A DNA stretch of 54,733 nt from JBBSQE01 sp038258095 (GTDB taxonomy: Bacteria; Actinomycetota; Thermoleophilia; Solirubrobacterales; 70-9). Within the stretch, counting starts at the first letter, position 1; every line of letters begins with the position of its first letter. Both the position numbers and the translations under genes were made by a program. Where the stretch lies: contig JBBSQE010000001.1 of assembly GCA_038258095.1 (NCBI GenBank), positions 1 to 54,733 on the forward strand. Reading direction: 5' to 3'. Positions 7,815 to 15,803 of this stretch are shown here, one piece after another. Below the pieces are notes generated by a model. It was not told the DNA's origin and did not search any database. It worked only from the letters and a program-made list of their open reading frames with translations.

Positions 7815-10800
7815 TCACGCAGCCATCGCGCCGGAGCCGAGGAGACCATCGAGCTCGGCGCGCAGCCCGCTCGAGGGCCGCACCCTGTACTCGCTGCCGA
7901 ACTTCAGGGTCCGCATCCCCTCCCGGGTCTGCATCTTCAGGAGAACCTCGGAGTCCCCCGGGAACTGGTCGAACAGGGCCTTCAGCTCCTCGACGAGCGT
8001 GGGCGGGAAGTCGGCGGCGTCGACCTGCAGGGTCAGGGGACCGGTCGGGCGCGCGGCCCGTGCCGTGGCGCGGGCGATCTCCTCGGAGCCGGGCTCGAAG
8101 CGCTCGGCCTCTTGGACAACCATCTTCGTCTCCCCCGCCTCCTTGTGGTCGATCCGGCCGCGCACGACGACGATCGCGTCGGGTGCGATGACCTGGGCCG
8201 ACTCGGCCTCGTCGGCCTTGAAGACGAGCACCTCGATCTGGCCCTCGACGTCGTCGATCGTCGCGAACATCATCTGCGAGCCGCTCTTGGTCCGGATCTT
8301 CTTGCACTCGGTGACGATCCCGCCGACCGTGACCCACGAGCCGTCCTTCATCTTCGCCGTATCGGAGATGCGGCAGTCGACTCGGGCGCGCAGGGCGTCG
8401 CGCACCTCCGTCAGGGGGTGTGAGGAGAGGTAGGTGCCCAGGGTCTCCTTCTCGAGCGCGAGGAGCTCGCGCTTCTCGAACTCGGTCGCGGAGATCGGCG
8501 GACGGTGAACCGACGCCTGCGCGCCGGCGGCTGACTGGAGGTCGCCGAAGTCGAAGATCGACCCCTGGCCCATCAGCGCATCCTCCTGGACCTTCTGGCC
8601 CGCCGACTGAGCCGAGGGCAGGATCTCGAGCATCCCCTTCCGGGTCGCCCCGGTTGAGTCCAGAGCCCCGCACTTGATCAGGCACTCGATCGCGCGCTTG
8701 TTGACGCACCGGGAGTCGACGCGTTCGCAGAAGTTCCAGATCGACTCGAAGGGCTTCTCCTCGCGAGCGGCGAGAATTCCCTCGACGGCCGAGTGCCCGA
8801 CGTTCTTGACCGCGTCGAGGCCGAAGCGGATCGCCGACTCGAAGACGACGAAGCTGTGGTCGGAGATGTTGACGTCGGGTGGTAGGACGTCGATCCCCAT
8901 CTCCTCGCAGCGGTTGACGAAGAACGGGACCTTGTCCTTGGTGTTCATGACCGAGGAGATCACCGCGGCCATGTACTCGGCGGGATAGTTGGCCTTCAGA
9001 TAGGCGGTGCGATAGGAGATCAGCCCGTAGCAGGCCGCGTGGGACTTGTTAAAGCTGTAGTCAGCCGCTGCCTCGTTCAGCTTCCACAGATCAGCAGCTA
9101 CCTTCGGTGCCGTGTCGGAGGCTGCGAGACCCTCCATGAACTTGTCCTTCATGGTCGCCATCAGCTCGCGCTTCTTCTTGCCGATCGCCTTGCGCAGGTC
9201 GTCGGCCTGGGCGCCGGAGAAGCCCGCCATCGTGCGGGCGATGTGCATCAGCTGCTCCTGGTAGATGACGCAGCCGTGGGTCTCCTCGGTGATCGCGCGC
9301 AGGCGCGGGTCGGGATAGCGGACCGTCGAGGGGTCCTTCTTGCCCTTCGCGTAGGCCGGAATGTAGGCCATTGCGCCGGGCCGGTAGAGGGCGCCGAGCG
9401 CGACGATGTCGGCGAACTCGGTTGGGCCGACCTTGCGAAGCGCGTCCCGCATCCCCTCCGACTCGAACTGGAAGACGCCGGTCGAGTCCCCGTCGGCGAG
9501 CATCGCGAAGGTCTTCGCGTCGTCGATCGGGATCTTCTCCATGTCGATTCGCTCTCCTCGCGAGCGCTCGATGATGTCGATTGCGTCCTCGATGACATCG
9601 AGGTTCCGCAGGCCGAGGAAGTCCATCTTCAGGAGACCGATCTCCTCGACCGGGCCCATCGAGTACTGGGTCACGATCTTGTACTGGCGCTCGGGCTTGC
9701 CGCCGTTTCCGTTCGGGACCGTCGGAGCGCTGCGGTCCTCGGCGAGCTGTAGGGGCACGAACTCCTGGAGGGGTCGATCGGCGATGACGACAGCGGCCGC
9801 GTGGATCGAGTTGTTGCGGATGATCCCCTCGAGGCCCTGCGCGACGTCCACGATCTTCTTCGCGTCCGCATCGGTGTCGTAGACCTTCTTCAGCTCCTGG
9901 CCCTTCTTCAGGCAGTCCTTGAACTTGGGGCTGCGGCCCATGATCGGCTCCGGGATAAGCTTCGCGAGCCGGTCCCCCGTCCCGTAGTCGTAGCCCAGCA
10001 CGCGGGCGGCGTCGCGGGTCGCGGCGCGCGGGGCCATCTTGCCGAAGGTGATGATCTGGGCGACGGACTCGCGACCATACTTCTCGCCGACGTAGCGGAT
10101 CATCCGCTCGCGGCCGCGGACGGAGAAGTCAATGTCGATGTCGGGCATCGACTTGCGGCCGGGGTTTAAGAAGCGCTCGAAGAGAAGGTCGTTGGCCAGC
10201 GGGTCGAGGTCGGTGATATTGAGGCAGTAGGCGACGATCGAGCCGGCGGCGGAGCCGCGGCCGGGCCCGACGGCGATCCCGTTCGACTTCGCGTAGGAGA
10301 CGAAGTCCCAGACGATCAGGAAGTAGGAGGAAAAGCCCATCTCCTCGACCACGCCGAGCTCGAAGTCCATCCGCTCGCGGGCCTCGGCCGGGACGGGATC
10401 CCCGTAGCGGGCCTTCAGGCCCTCGTCGGCGAGGCGGCGCAGCATCTTCCGCGGTTCTGAGCCATCGGGAGTCGGGAACTCCGGCAGGAGCAGGGAGCCG
10501 AGCTCGATCTCGACGTTGCAGCGCTCAGCGATTTCGAGCGAGGTGGGCACGGCCTCGGGCCACTCAGCGAAGGACTCCGTCATCTCCTCCGGGGACTTGA
10601 GATAGAACTCGTTCGTGTCGAAGGTGAGCTTCGGCTCCTCGAGTGTCGACTTCGTCTGGACGCAGAGAAGCGCCGAGTGGTTCTGGTAGTCGTCCCGGGT
10701 CAGGTAGTGGACGTCGGCCGTCCCGACGACCGGGCGGCCGAGCTCCTTCGCGCAGCGGACGATTCCCTCGTTGGCCTTGTCCTGGTCTGAGATGCCGTTC

Positions 10801-11333
10801 TTCTGGACCTCGAAATAGACGTCGTCACGCCCGAAGACCTCGATCAGGTCATCGATGTGGGCGCGGGCATCGTCCGGCCGGTCTTCGACGAGGCGCCGGC
10901 AGAAGCGCGACTGTAGGCAGCCGGTAAGTGCGATGACACCTTCGGAGTGGCGCGAGAGCATCTCCATGTCGACGTTGGCCTTGCCGCGGGAGAACCCCTC
11001 GAGGAACCCGGCGGAAGTCAGCTTGACGAGATTCGAGAACCCGACATCCGAGGAGGCGAGGAGCGTCAGGTGGTTGCGCTCCACCTTCGCGAGCTTGGCG
11101 GCCTTCACGTCATCGACGAAGTAGGCCTCGAGCCCCATGATCGGTTTGATCCCGACCGAGTTGCAGGCCTTGTAGAGATCGACGGCGCCGTTCATGACGC
11201 CGTGATCGGTCAGCCCGAGGGCCGGCATCCCGAGCTCGGCGGCCCGTTCGGCCATCGCTTCGATCTTGCATGCGCCATCCAGCAGCGAGTACTCGCTATG
11301 GGCGTGGAGGTGGACTGCGGCGGGGGTGCTCAC
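7815..11333 (-). CDS. dnaE: DNA polymerase III alpha subunit
   Basis: Replicative DNA polymerase catalytic subunit. The 1172-residue product starts with a PHP domain (HLHAHSEYS at 8-16, TDHG at 42-45), followed by the polymerase core with the GPGRGSAAGS segment (357-366) and the metal-binding aspartates in PDIDIDF (397-403). The C-terminal part has helix-hairpin-helix-like sequence and an OB-fold (about 998-1040), with a tail domain to the end. Length matches DnaE1 rather than the shorter DnaE2/ImuC. The start is GTG at 11333, directly before the HLHAH motif. It is divergent from the sixA-like gene. Both genes downstream on the same strand could be read through from it. Confidence 0.97.
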   Translation of the reverse strand: MSTPAAVHLHAHSEYSLLDGACKIEAMAERAAELGMPALGLTDHGVMNGAVDLYKACNSVGIKPIMGLEAYFVDDVKAAKLAKVERNHLTLLASSDVGFSNLVKLTSAGFLEGFSRGKANVDMEMLSRHSEGVIALTGCLQSRFCRRLVEDRPDDARAHIDDLIEVFGRDDVYFEVQKNGISDQDKANEGIVRCAKELGRPVVGTADVHYLTRDDYQNHSALLCVQTKSTLEEPKLTFDTNEFYLKSPEEMTESFAEWPEAVPTSLEIAERCNVEIELGSLLLPEFPTPDGSEPRKMLRRLADEGLKARYGDPVPAEARERMDFELGVVEEMGFSSYFLIVWDFVSYAKSNGIAVGPGRGSAAGSIVAYCLNITDLDPLANDLLFERFLNPGRKSMPDIDIDFSVRGRERMIRYVGEKYGRESVAQIITFGKMAPRAATRDAARVLGYDYGTGDRLAKLIPEPIMGRSPKFKDCLKKGQELKKVYDTDADAKKIVDVAQGLEGIIRNNSIHAAAVVIADRPLQEFVPLQLAEDRSAPTVPNGNGGKPERQYKIVTQYSMGPVEEIGLLKMDFLGLRNLDVIEDAIDIIERSRGERIDMEKIPIDDAKTFAMLADGDSTGVFQFESEGMRDALRKVGPTEFADIVALGALYRPGAMAYIPAYAKGKKDPSTVRYPDPRLRAITEETHGCVIYQEQLMHIARTMAGFSGAQADDLRKAIGKKKRELMATMKDKFMEGLAASDTAPKVAADLWKLNEAAADYSFNKSHAACYGLISYRTAYLKANYPAEYMAAVISSVMNTKDKVPFFVNRCEEMGIDVLPPDVNISDHSFVVFESAIRFGLDAVKNVGHSAVEGILAAREEKPFESIWNFCERVDSRCVNKRAIECLIKCGALDSTGATRKGMLEILPSAQSAGQKVQEDALMGQGSIFDFGDLQSAAGAQASVHRPPISATEFEKRELLALEKETLGTYLSSHPLTEVRDALRARVDCRISDTAKMKDGSWVTVGGIVTECKKIRTKSGSQMMFATIDDVEGQIEVLVFKADEAESAQVIAPDAIVVVRGRIDHKEAGETKMVVQEAERFEPGSEEIARATARAARPTGPLTLQVDAADFPPTLVEELKALFDQFPGDSEVLLKMQTREGMRTLKFGSEYRVRPSSGLRAELDGLLGSGAMAA

Positions 11334-11443
11334 TCAGTTTTCGATCATGCCAAGCCGACCAGATGGCACCGGCCGCCCTAATGCGCGTGTTCCGTGATTC
11401 TTCGGGGCGTCACCGGCGCGGATTTCACCCTACGATCGTGCCG

Positions 11444-11893
11444 ATGATCTACCTCCTGCGCCACGGAACCGCCGAGGACGGTGAGGGCAAGGACGACGCC
11501 GACCGGGAGCTGACCGGAAAGGGGCGTGATCAGTCGGTCGCGGCGGGCCGGGCGATGAAGGCACTCGGCTTCGAGATCGGGGCGTGCCTGTCGAGCCCGA
11601 AGGTCCGCGCCGCCGACACCGCGCGGCTGGCCTGCGAAGCCCTCGAACTGGAGGTGGAGCTGACCGAGGACCTCCGTGGCGGCCCCTTCGACCCGCTCGC
11701 GCTCGCCTCAGGTCGCGGCGACGTCCTTCTCGTCGGCCACGAGCCGGATTTCTCGAACGCTGTGGCCCGGGTGACCGGGTCGCAGTTCAAATTGAAGAAG
11801 GGCGGCCTCGTGGCGATCGACGGGTGGCTGGTGCACCTCCTGCTGCGGCCGGCCGAGTTGCGGGCGATCGCCGGCGGTGCTGCCGCCATATAG
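11444..11893 (+). CDS. sixA: Phosphohistidine phosphatase, SixA type
   Basis: Histidine phosphatase superfamily (phosphoglycerate-mutase fold). The 149-residue product has the catalytic RHG at 6-8 near the extreme N terminus, the acidic helix with CLSSPKVRAADTA (48-60) and the second histidine in VGHEPDFS (His99). Short length and lack of insertions fit the SixA group, which removes phosphate from phosphohistidine proteins, but the substrate here is not proven. The ATG at 11444 begins exactly at the family's start; an in-frame GTG lies two codons upstream. The gene is divergent from dnaE and converges on the Rpf-like gene. Confidence 0.85.
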   Translation: MIYLLRHGTAEDGEGKDDADRELTGKGRDQSVAAGRAMKALGFEIGACLSSPKVRAADTARLACEALELEVELTEDLRGGPFDPLALASGRGDVLLVGHEPDFSNAVARVTGSQFKLKKGGLVAIDGWLVHLLLRPAELRAIAGGAAAI

Positions 11894-11992
11894 CGCGTGG
11901 AGCGTGGTGTGGGCAAAATGGACCAAATCCACGCCCGAGAACGTGCCCGCAGAAGAAGTCGGCGAACGCTGGGCGGGCCGGCCCGGTGAACC

Positions 11993-13039
11993 TCAGCCGC
12001 AGACCCAAGGACTTGACCCTGAGTCGGCGTAGATCAGCGCCGCGATGCGGTCCTGCTCGGCCTTCGAGGCATCCTGGGGCAGGCCCTGCCCGCCGTAGGC
12101 CTCCCAGGTCGAGGGAAGTATCTGGTAGGCGCCGCCGGCGCCGCTCGAGGGATTCACCGCGTGGTAGTTGCCGCCCGACTCACACATCACGATGTAGGTG
12201 GGGATCGAGTACGGACCGCCGAAGAATGCGTCAACCTCCTGCTGGGCGGAGGCCTCGTCCGCCGCGTCCGCCGCGGCCCGCTTCGCAGCCGCCGCCTTCG
12301 CCGCAGCGATGTCGTCGACCCAGCCGCCGATCGACGTTTGCAGGGTCGAGATCTGGTCGGCGCTCTCGGCGGAGACCGCTGCGAGGTTGGCCGCCTCGGC
12401 GTCGGCGTCGCCGCGGACCGTGGCGATCTCCGACCGGGCGCCCTCGAGCCGCGCGTTGTGGGCGCGGGCGCGGTCGCGCAGCTTCGTCGTCTGTGTGAGC
12501 GTCGCCTTCACCTGGTTGCCGACCTCCTCGACGCGGAAGGCCAGGGCGTTATCGGCGTCCTGGATCGCGGCCACATAGTCCGTGCGGGTGAGGAGGTCCT
12601 CGAAGTCCGACGAGCCGAGCGCCAAACTCGCCGCGTCGGGCTCGCCAGTCTTGTAGATCGCGACGAGACGGGCGGCCAGAGCATCGCGGGCGCGGGCAAG
12701 GCGGGCTCGCTCGCGCTTCAGGCGCCGCTCTGATGCCTCGACCTCGTCGCTCAGCTTCGCGGCACGCTCGCGGCCGCTGACGAGCAGGCCGCTCAGGCGT
12801 TTCTCCTTGGAGGCAGCAGCAGCAGCCCGGGCCTGCGTCTCGAACATCTGCGACTTGGTCGCCTGGATATCGGCGGCGAGACTCTGCGCCTGCGCCTTGG
12901 CGGCATCGACCTTCGTCTGTAGAGAGCCGACGCTCGCCCCCTGGGTGATCGCCGGGGCGAGAGTGCAGACGAAAGTAACCGCGAGTGCGGCTCCCAACTT
13001 GGTTCGCCGGGCTCTGGGGCTACTCGTGCTTGCGGGCAA
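11993..13039 (-). CDS. Secreted coiled-coil protein with Rpf-like transglycosylase domain
   Basis: A 348-residue exported protein. The N-terminal signal (RRTKLGAALAVTFVCTLAP) is followed by a long PcsB-like coiled coil of Ala/Lys/Glu/Arg heptads (about 40-250). A C-terminal resuscitation-promoting-factor-like lysozyme fold (about 278-348) has IVMCESGGNYHAVN, with the probable catalytic Glu287 and a Cys286/Cys347 pair. Proteins of this build cleave peptidoglycan during growth or division, with the coiled coil acting in regulation. The start is TTG at 13039, since no ATG or GTG fits the signal peptide. The gene sits downstream of the small membrane protein and argG, behind a hairpin. Confidence 0.88.
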   Translation of the reverse strand: MPASTSSPRARRTKLGAALAVTFVCTLAPAITQGASVGSLQTKVDAAKAQAQSLAADIQATKSQMFETQARAAAAASKEKRLSGLLVSGRERAAKLSDEVEASERRLKRERARLARARDALAARLVAIYKTGEPDAASLALGSSDFEDLLTRTDYVAAIQDADNALAFRVEEVGNQVKATLTQTTKLRDRARAHNARLEGARSEIATVRGDADAEAANLAAVSAESADQISTLQTSIGGWVDDIAAAKAAAAKRAAADAADEASAQQEVDAFFGGPYSIPTYIVMCESGGNYHAVNPSSGAGGAYQILPSTWEAYGGQGLPQDASKAEQDRIAALIYADSGSSPWVCG

Positions 13040-13090
13040 GCGCCGCAGGCTAGACCAGTTTGTGAGGAAACGCTAATAGGTTGACGATAA

Positions 13091-13110
13091 GCCGCAACGG
13101 ATCTTGCGGC
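13091..13110 (-). terminator. Candidate hairpin terminator after the 51-residue gene
   Basis: A perfect 7-base-pair stem (GCCGCAA ... TTGCGGC) with a 6-base loop starts 7 bases beyond the stop of the small membrane protein gene on the minus strand. On the transcript it is followed by TTATCGT rather than a clean U-run, so intrinsic termination may be weak. It separates the argG unit from the Rpf-like gene. Confidence 0.45.
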
Positions 13111-13116
13111 GCGAGG

Positions 13117-13272
13117 TCAACCCTCCTCGACCTGCCGCGCGGCGACGTAGACCCCGATTCCGATAGCCACGACCGCGACTCCGGCGCGCAGAGTCAATTT
13201 GCGCCCTGACGGACGATTGATCAAGATCGCCGCGATCTTCACGACTGCTTTTCCGATCAGCTTGTAGATCAT
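13117..13272 (-). CDS. Small single-span membrane protein downstream of argG
   Basis: A 51-residue frame starts 2 bases after the argG stop, with AAAGAGGAGTAGAG just before its ATG as a good ribosome site. The product has an amphipathic, Lys-containing N-terminal half and one clear transmembrane segment (GVAVVAIGIGVYVAA, about 31-45), then an acidic tail. Third-position G/C and the tight coupling to argG support it as a real gene. The family and role are unknown. It could be an accessory membrane peptide unrelated to arginine synthesis. Confidence 0.7.
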   Translation of the reverse strand: MIYKLIGKAVVKIAAILINRPSGRKLTLRAGVAVVAIGIGVYVAARQVEEG

Positions 13273-13274
13273 CT

Positions 13275-14546
13275 CTACTCCTCTTTCCCGCGATTGCGGA
13301 TCCTATGCGCGAGCCGGCTCTGAAGCGAGAACAGCTCGATGAAGCCCGGACTCGCGTTCTGGGAGAACTCGCCGCCAGACTCGCCGAAGCTCGCCAGGTT
13401 CTTGTCGTAGACCGCATACGGCGAGGATCGGGAAACGGGAGTCACGGAGCCCTTGTAGAGCTTCACGCCGACCTCGCCGGTCACGTAGCGGTTCGCCGAC
13501 TCCATGTAGGCGTCGAGGTCTTCGCGCAGCGGCTCGTGCCAGAGGCCCGCGTAGGTGAGATACGCCCAGTGGCGCTCGAGGGCGTGCTTGAAGTTGTTCT
13601 GGTGGATCGTCGAGACGAGCTTCTCTAGCTCGGCGCGGGCGGCGAGGATGATCGTCGCCGCCGGCACCTCGTAGATGTCACGCACCTTGAGCCCGACGAT
13701 CCGGTCCTCCATGTGGTCGACGATGCCGACGCCGTGGCGACAGCCGATCTCGGCCACGCTGTGGATCAGCTCGACCAGGCCGAGCTCTTCACCTTCGAGC
13801 GAGACCGGCCTACCCGCCTCGAAGCTGATCGTCAGGACCTGGGGCTCATCCGGTGCGCGCTCGGGCGGGGTGACGAGCTGGAACACCTCGATATCAGGTG
13901 CTTGGTCGAGGTTCTCGATCTCACGGCCCTCCGACGAGCGGCCCCAGAGGTTGTCGTCGATCGAGTACGGCGCGGCCGAGACGCCGCCCTTGATCGGGAT
14001 CTCGTGGTCGCGGGCATAGGCGATCTCCTCCTCGCGGCCCATCTGCCACTCGCGCACCGGCGCGATCAGCTTGATCGAGGGATCGAGCGTCGCCGCGGTC
14101 GCCTCGAGACGGACCTGGTCATTGCCCTTGCCGGTGCAGCCGTGGGCGATGGTGTCGCACCCGGTGCGTTGGGCGTGCTCGACGCCCAGCTTCGCGATCA
14201 GTGGGCGCCCGAGGGCGGTGAAGAGCGGGTAGCCCCCGCCGTAGAGGGCGTTGGCGCGGATCGCCGGCAGCACGTAGTCCTCGGCGAACTCCTCACGGGC
14301 ATCGAGGACGATCGAGTCGACGGCGCCCAGATCGGCTGCCTTGCGGGTGATCGCCTCGTAGTCCTCTCCCGGCTGGCCGAGATTGACCGTCAGCGTCACC
14401 ACTTCGGCGTCGTACGTCTTCTGGATCCAGTGCAACATGACGCTCGTGTCGAGGCCGCCTGAGTAGAGGAGGAGCACCCGCTTTACCTCCTCAGGACGGG
14501 CGAGATAGGAGGCGATCGGAACCGGGCTCTCGGGCGTTTTGGTCAT
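13275..14546 (-). CDS. argG: Argininosuccinate synthase
   Basis: ATP-dependent condensation of citrulline and aspartate to argininosuccinate, the seventh step of arginine synthesis. The 423-residue product has the PP-loop YSGGLDTS at 28-35, the HGCTGKGNDQVR segment and the aspartate/citrulline-binding part with ALYGGGYPL. It has about 20 extra residues before the PP-loop. The ATG at 14546 is preferred; ATG at 14561 is also in frame, and neither has a clear ribosome site. In many actinobacteria argG follows argD/argF/argR. Here it stands some 25 kb from argCJBD, separated by polysaccharide genes. Confidence 0.96.
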   Translation of the reverse strand: MTKTPESPVPIASYLARPEEVKRVLLLYSGGLDTSVMLHWIQKTYDAEVVTLTVNLGQPGEDYEAITRKAADLGAVDSIVLDAREEFAEDYVLPAIRANALYGGGYPLFTALGRPLIAKLGVEHAQRTGCDTIAHGCTGKGNDQVRLEATAATLDPSIKLIAPVREWQMGREEEIAYARDHEIPIKGGVSAAPYSIDDNLWGRSSEGREIENLDQAPDIEVFQLVTPPERAPDEPQVLTISFEAGRPVSLEGEELGLVELIHSVAEIGCRHGVGIVDHMEDRIVGLKVRDIYEVPAATIILAARAELEKLVSTIHQNNFKHALERHWAYLTYAGLWHEPLREDLDAYMESANRYVTGEVGVKLYKGSVTPVSRSSPYAVYDKNLASFGESGGEFSQNASPGFIELFSLQSRLAHRIRNRGKEE

Positions 14547-14633
14547 CGCGCGGCGAAGCATCGCAGGCGGGCGGCGCATGCGCCGCGAGGCTTCCCGGAG
14601 CCGGTCGCCTCGCGCGGTGTCAGACTTCCATCG

Positions 14634-15323
14634 ATGCGGCACTTCGCCCGGATCCTCTCCGTCGTCCTGATCACCGCCGGCCTCGTGGTGCTGGTGGACG
14701 TCGGCATGACTCTCGCCTACCGCGAGCCCGTCTCCTCGATCTACGGATCGCTGAAGCAGCACGCCGCCTCGAATGAGCTCGACAAGCTCGAGGCGAACTA
14801 TCCGAAGCCCGCGGATGAGCGGGCGACTCGCGGCGTCACCAACGTGCGCAAGCGCGTCGCGATCCTCGCCAAGCGGTTCGCAGCAACGCTCGAGGAAGGA
14901 CAGCCGATCGGCCGCATCAAGGCACCCGACATGGACGGTCTCGAGGCGGTCGTCGTCCAGGGGACCGATACGTCGTCTCTCCAGAAGGGCCCTGGTCATT
15001 ACCCGGACACCGATCTGCCCGGCCAGGACGGGACCGTCGGGATCGCCGGGCACCGCACCACGTACCTCGCACCCTTCCGCCACATCGACTCAATGAAGAC
15101 GGGCGACTTGATCACGGTCGAGATGCCCTACGCCACCTTCGTCTATGCGGTGGAGAAGACCTCGATAGTCGACCCATCCGCCGTCGAGGTCGTGGACGAC
15201 GTCGGCTACCCGCGCCTGGTCCTGAGCGCCTGCAACCCGCTCTACTCGGCCGATGAGCGCTTCATCGTGTTCGCCCGGCTACGGACCACGACCCTCACGC
15301 CTGCCGCAGCGCCGAAGGGCTGA
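14634..15323 (+). CDS. Sortase, class E-like
   Basis: Membrane-anchored cysteine transpeptidase that joins surface proteins to the cell wall. The 229-residue product has an N-terminal membrane segment (about 7-24), a long linker, and the sortase beta-barrel with the catalytic triad His140 (IAGHRTTY), Cys200 (LVLSACNP) and Arg209 (ADERFIVFARL). The layout is that of actinobacterial class E sortases, though class assignment by eye is uncertain. A candidate substrate with an LPFTG motif is encoded at 18730-19056. The gene is divergent from argG and ends convergently with the Thr-rich gene in a shared hairpin. Confidence 0.9.
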   Translation: MRHFARILSVVLITAGLVVLVDVGMTLAYREPVSSIYGSLKQHAASNELDKLEANYPKPADERATRGVTNVRKRVAILAKRFAATLEEGQPIGRIKAPDMDGLEAVVVQGTDTSSLQKGPGHYPDTDLPGQDGTVGIAGHRTTYLAPFRHIDSMKTGDLITVEMPYATFVYAVEKTSIVDPSAVEVVDDVGYPRLVLSACNPLYSADERFIVFARLRTTTLTPAAAPKG

Positions 15324-15349
15324 GGCCGGCTCCGGCCGGGAATCAGCCC
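15317..15349. terminator. Shared convergent hairpin containing both stop codons
   Basis: GGGCTGA (15317-15323) pairs with TCAGCCC (15343-15349). Inside, GGCCGG (15324-15329) pairs with CCGGCC (15332-15337), leaving a small GGGAA bulge. The outer arms contain the TGA of the sortase gene and, on the other strand, the TGA of the Thr-rich gene. There is no U-run on either side, so it is a candidate bidirectional terminator or RNA-end stabiliser rather than a textbook intrinsic terminator. Confidence 0.45.
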
Positions 15350-15798
15350 GGACCGACCCCGCCGCCGCCCGAACCGCCTCCGCCGCCGGGTCCCACTCCG
15401 CCGCCTCCGCCCCCTCCTGGCGTGGTCGGAACGGTCGTCGGTGTGGTCGGAACGGTCGTCGGAGTGGTCGGCACCGTCGTCGGAGTCGACCCCGTGGTGG
15501 TCGGCGACGTAGCCGTCGTGTCGGTGCTCCCGGTCGTGTCAGTAGATCCGGTGGTGGTCGGCTTGGTTGTCGGTGCTGTGGTTGTCGCCGGGACGGTGGT
15601 CGAGGTCGTCGGAGACTTGTCGTCGCCACCCGAGGCGATTACGACAACGGCGAGGATCAGACCGATCACGACAGCGACGAGACCCGCAATGAGCAGTCGC
15701 AGGCGCCGCTGCTCGGGAGTCGGGCCATCCGGCGGAGGGGCGCCGCCCCCGCGAGGGCGATCGCTCGTGCGCATGATCCGTGTCGGGTCCTCGTTCAT
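15343..15798 (-). CDS. Thr/Pro/Gly-rich single-span membrane protein
   Basis: A 151-residue protein with a short Arg/Pro-rich cytoplasmic part, one transmembrane helix (LLIAGLVAVVIGLILAVVVIA, about 35-55), and an outside tail of Thr-rich repeats (TTVPTTP units) followed by a Gly-rich run with short VGPG breaks. The tail looks like a flexible, possibly glycosylated, wall-spanning stalk. There is no folded domain and no sortase motif at the end. The start is 5 bases after the stop of the coiled-coil/Pro-rich gene, so the two are probably one operon. Confidence 0.72.
   Translation of the reverse strand: MNEDPTRIMRTSDRPRGGGAPPPDGPTPEQRRLRLLIAGLVAVVIGLILAVVVIASGGDDKSPTTSTTVPATTTAPTTKPTTTGSTDTTGSTDTTATSPTTTGSTPTTVPTTPTTVPTTPTTVPTTPGGGGGGGVGPGGGGGSGGGGVGPG
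15422..15484. repeat. Three tandem 21-bp coding repeats
   Basis: Three consecutive 21-base units (15422-15442, 15443-15463, 15464-15484), nearly identical on the plus strand (GTGGTCGGAACGGTCGTCGG plus one base). Together they encode the TTVPTTP repeats in the tail of the Thr-rich membrane protein. The in-frame period would allow copy-number change without a frameshift. Confidence 0.8.
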
Positions 15799-15803
15799 CA
15801 GAT

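Noticed and set aside
7438..8709. 423-codon minus-strand frame across the dnaE 3' end
   Set aside because: Arg/Asp/Gly-rich shadow overlapping dnaE and the Cys-rich gene.
11894..11992. Possible terminator between sixA-like and Rpf-like genes
   Set aside because: Only short GC inverted repeats with no run of T on either side.
13073..13417. 114-codon minus-strand frame at the argG 3' end
   Set aside because: Overlaps argG out of frame; the 51-residue frame at 13117-13272 has the better ribosome site and composition.
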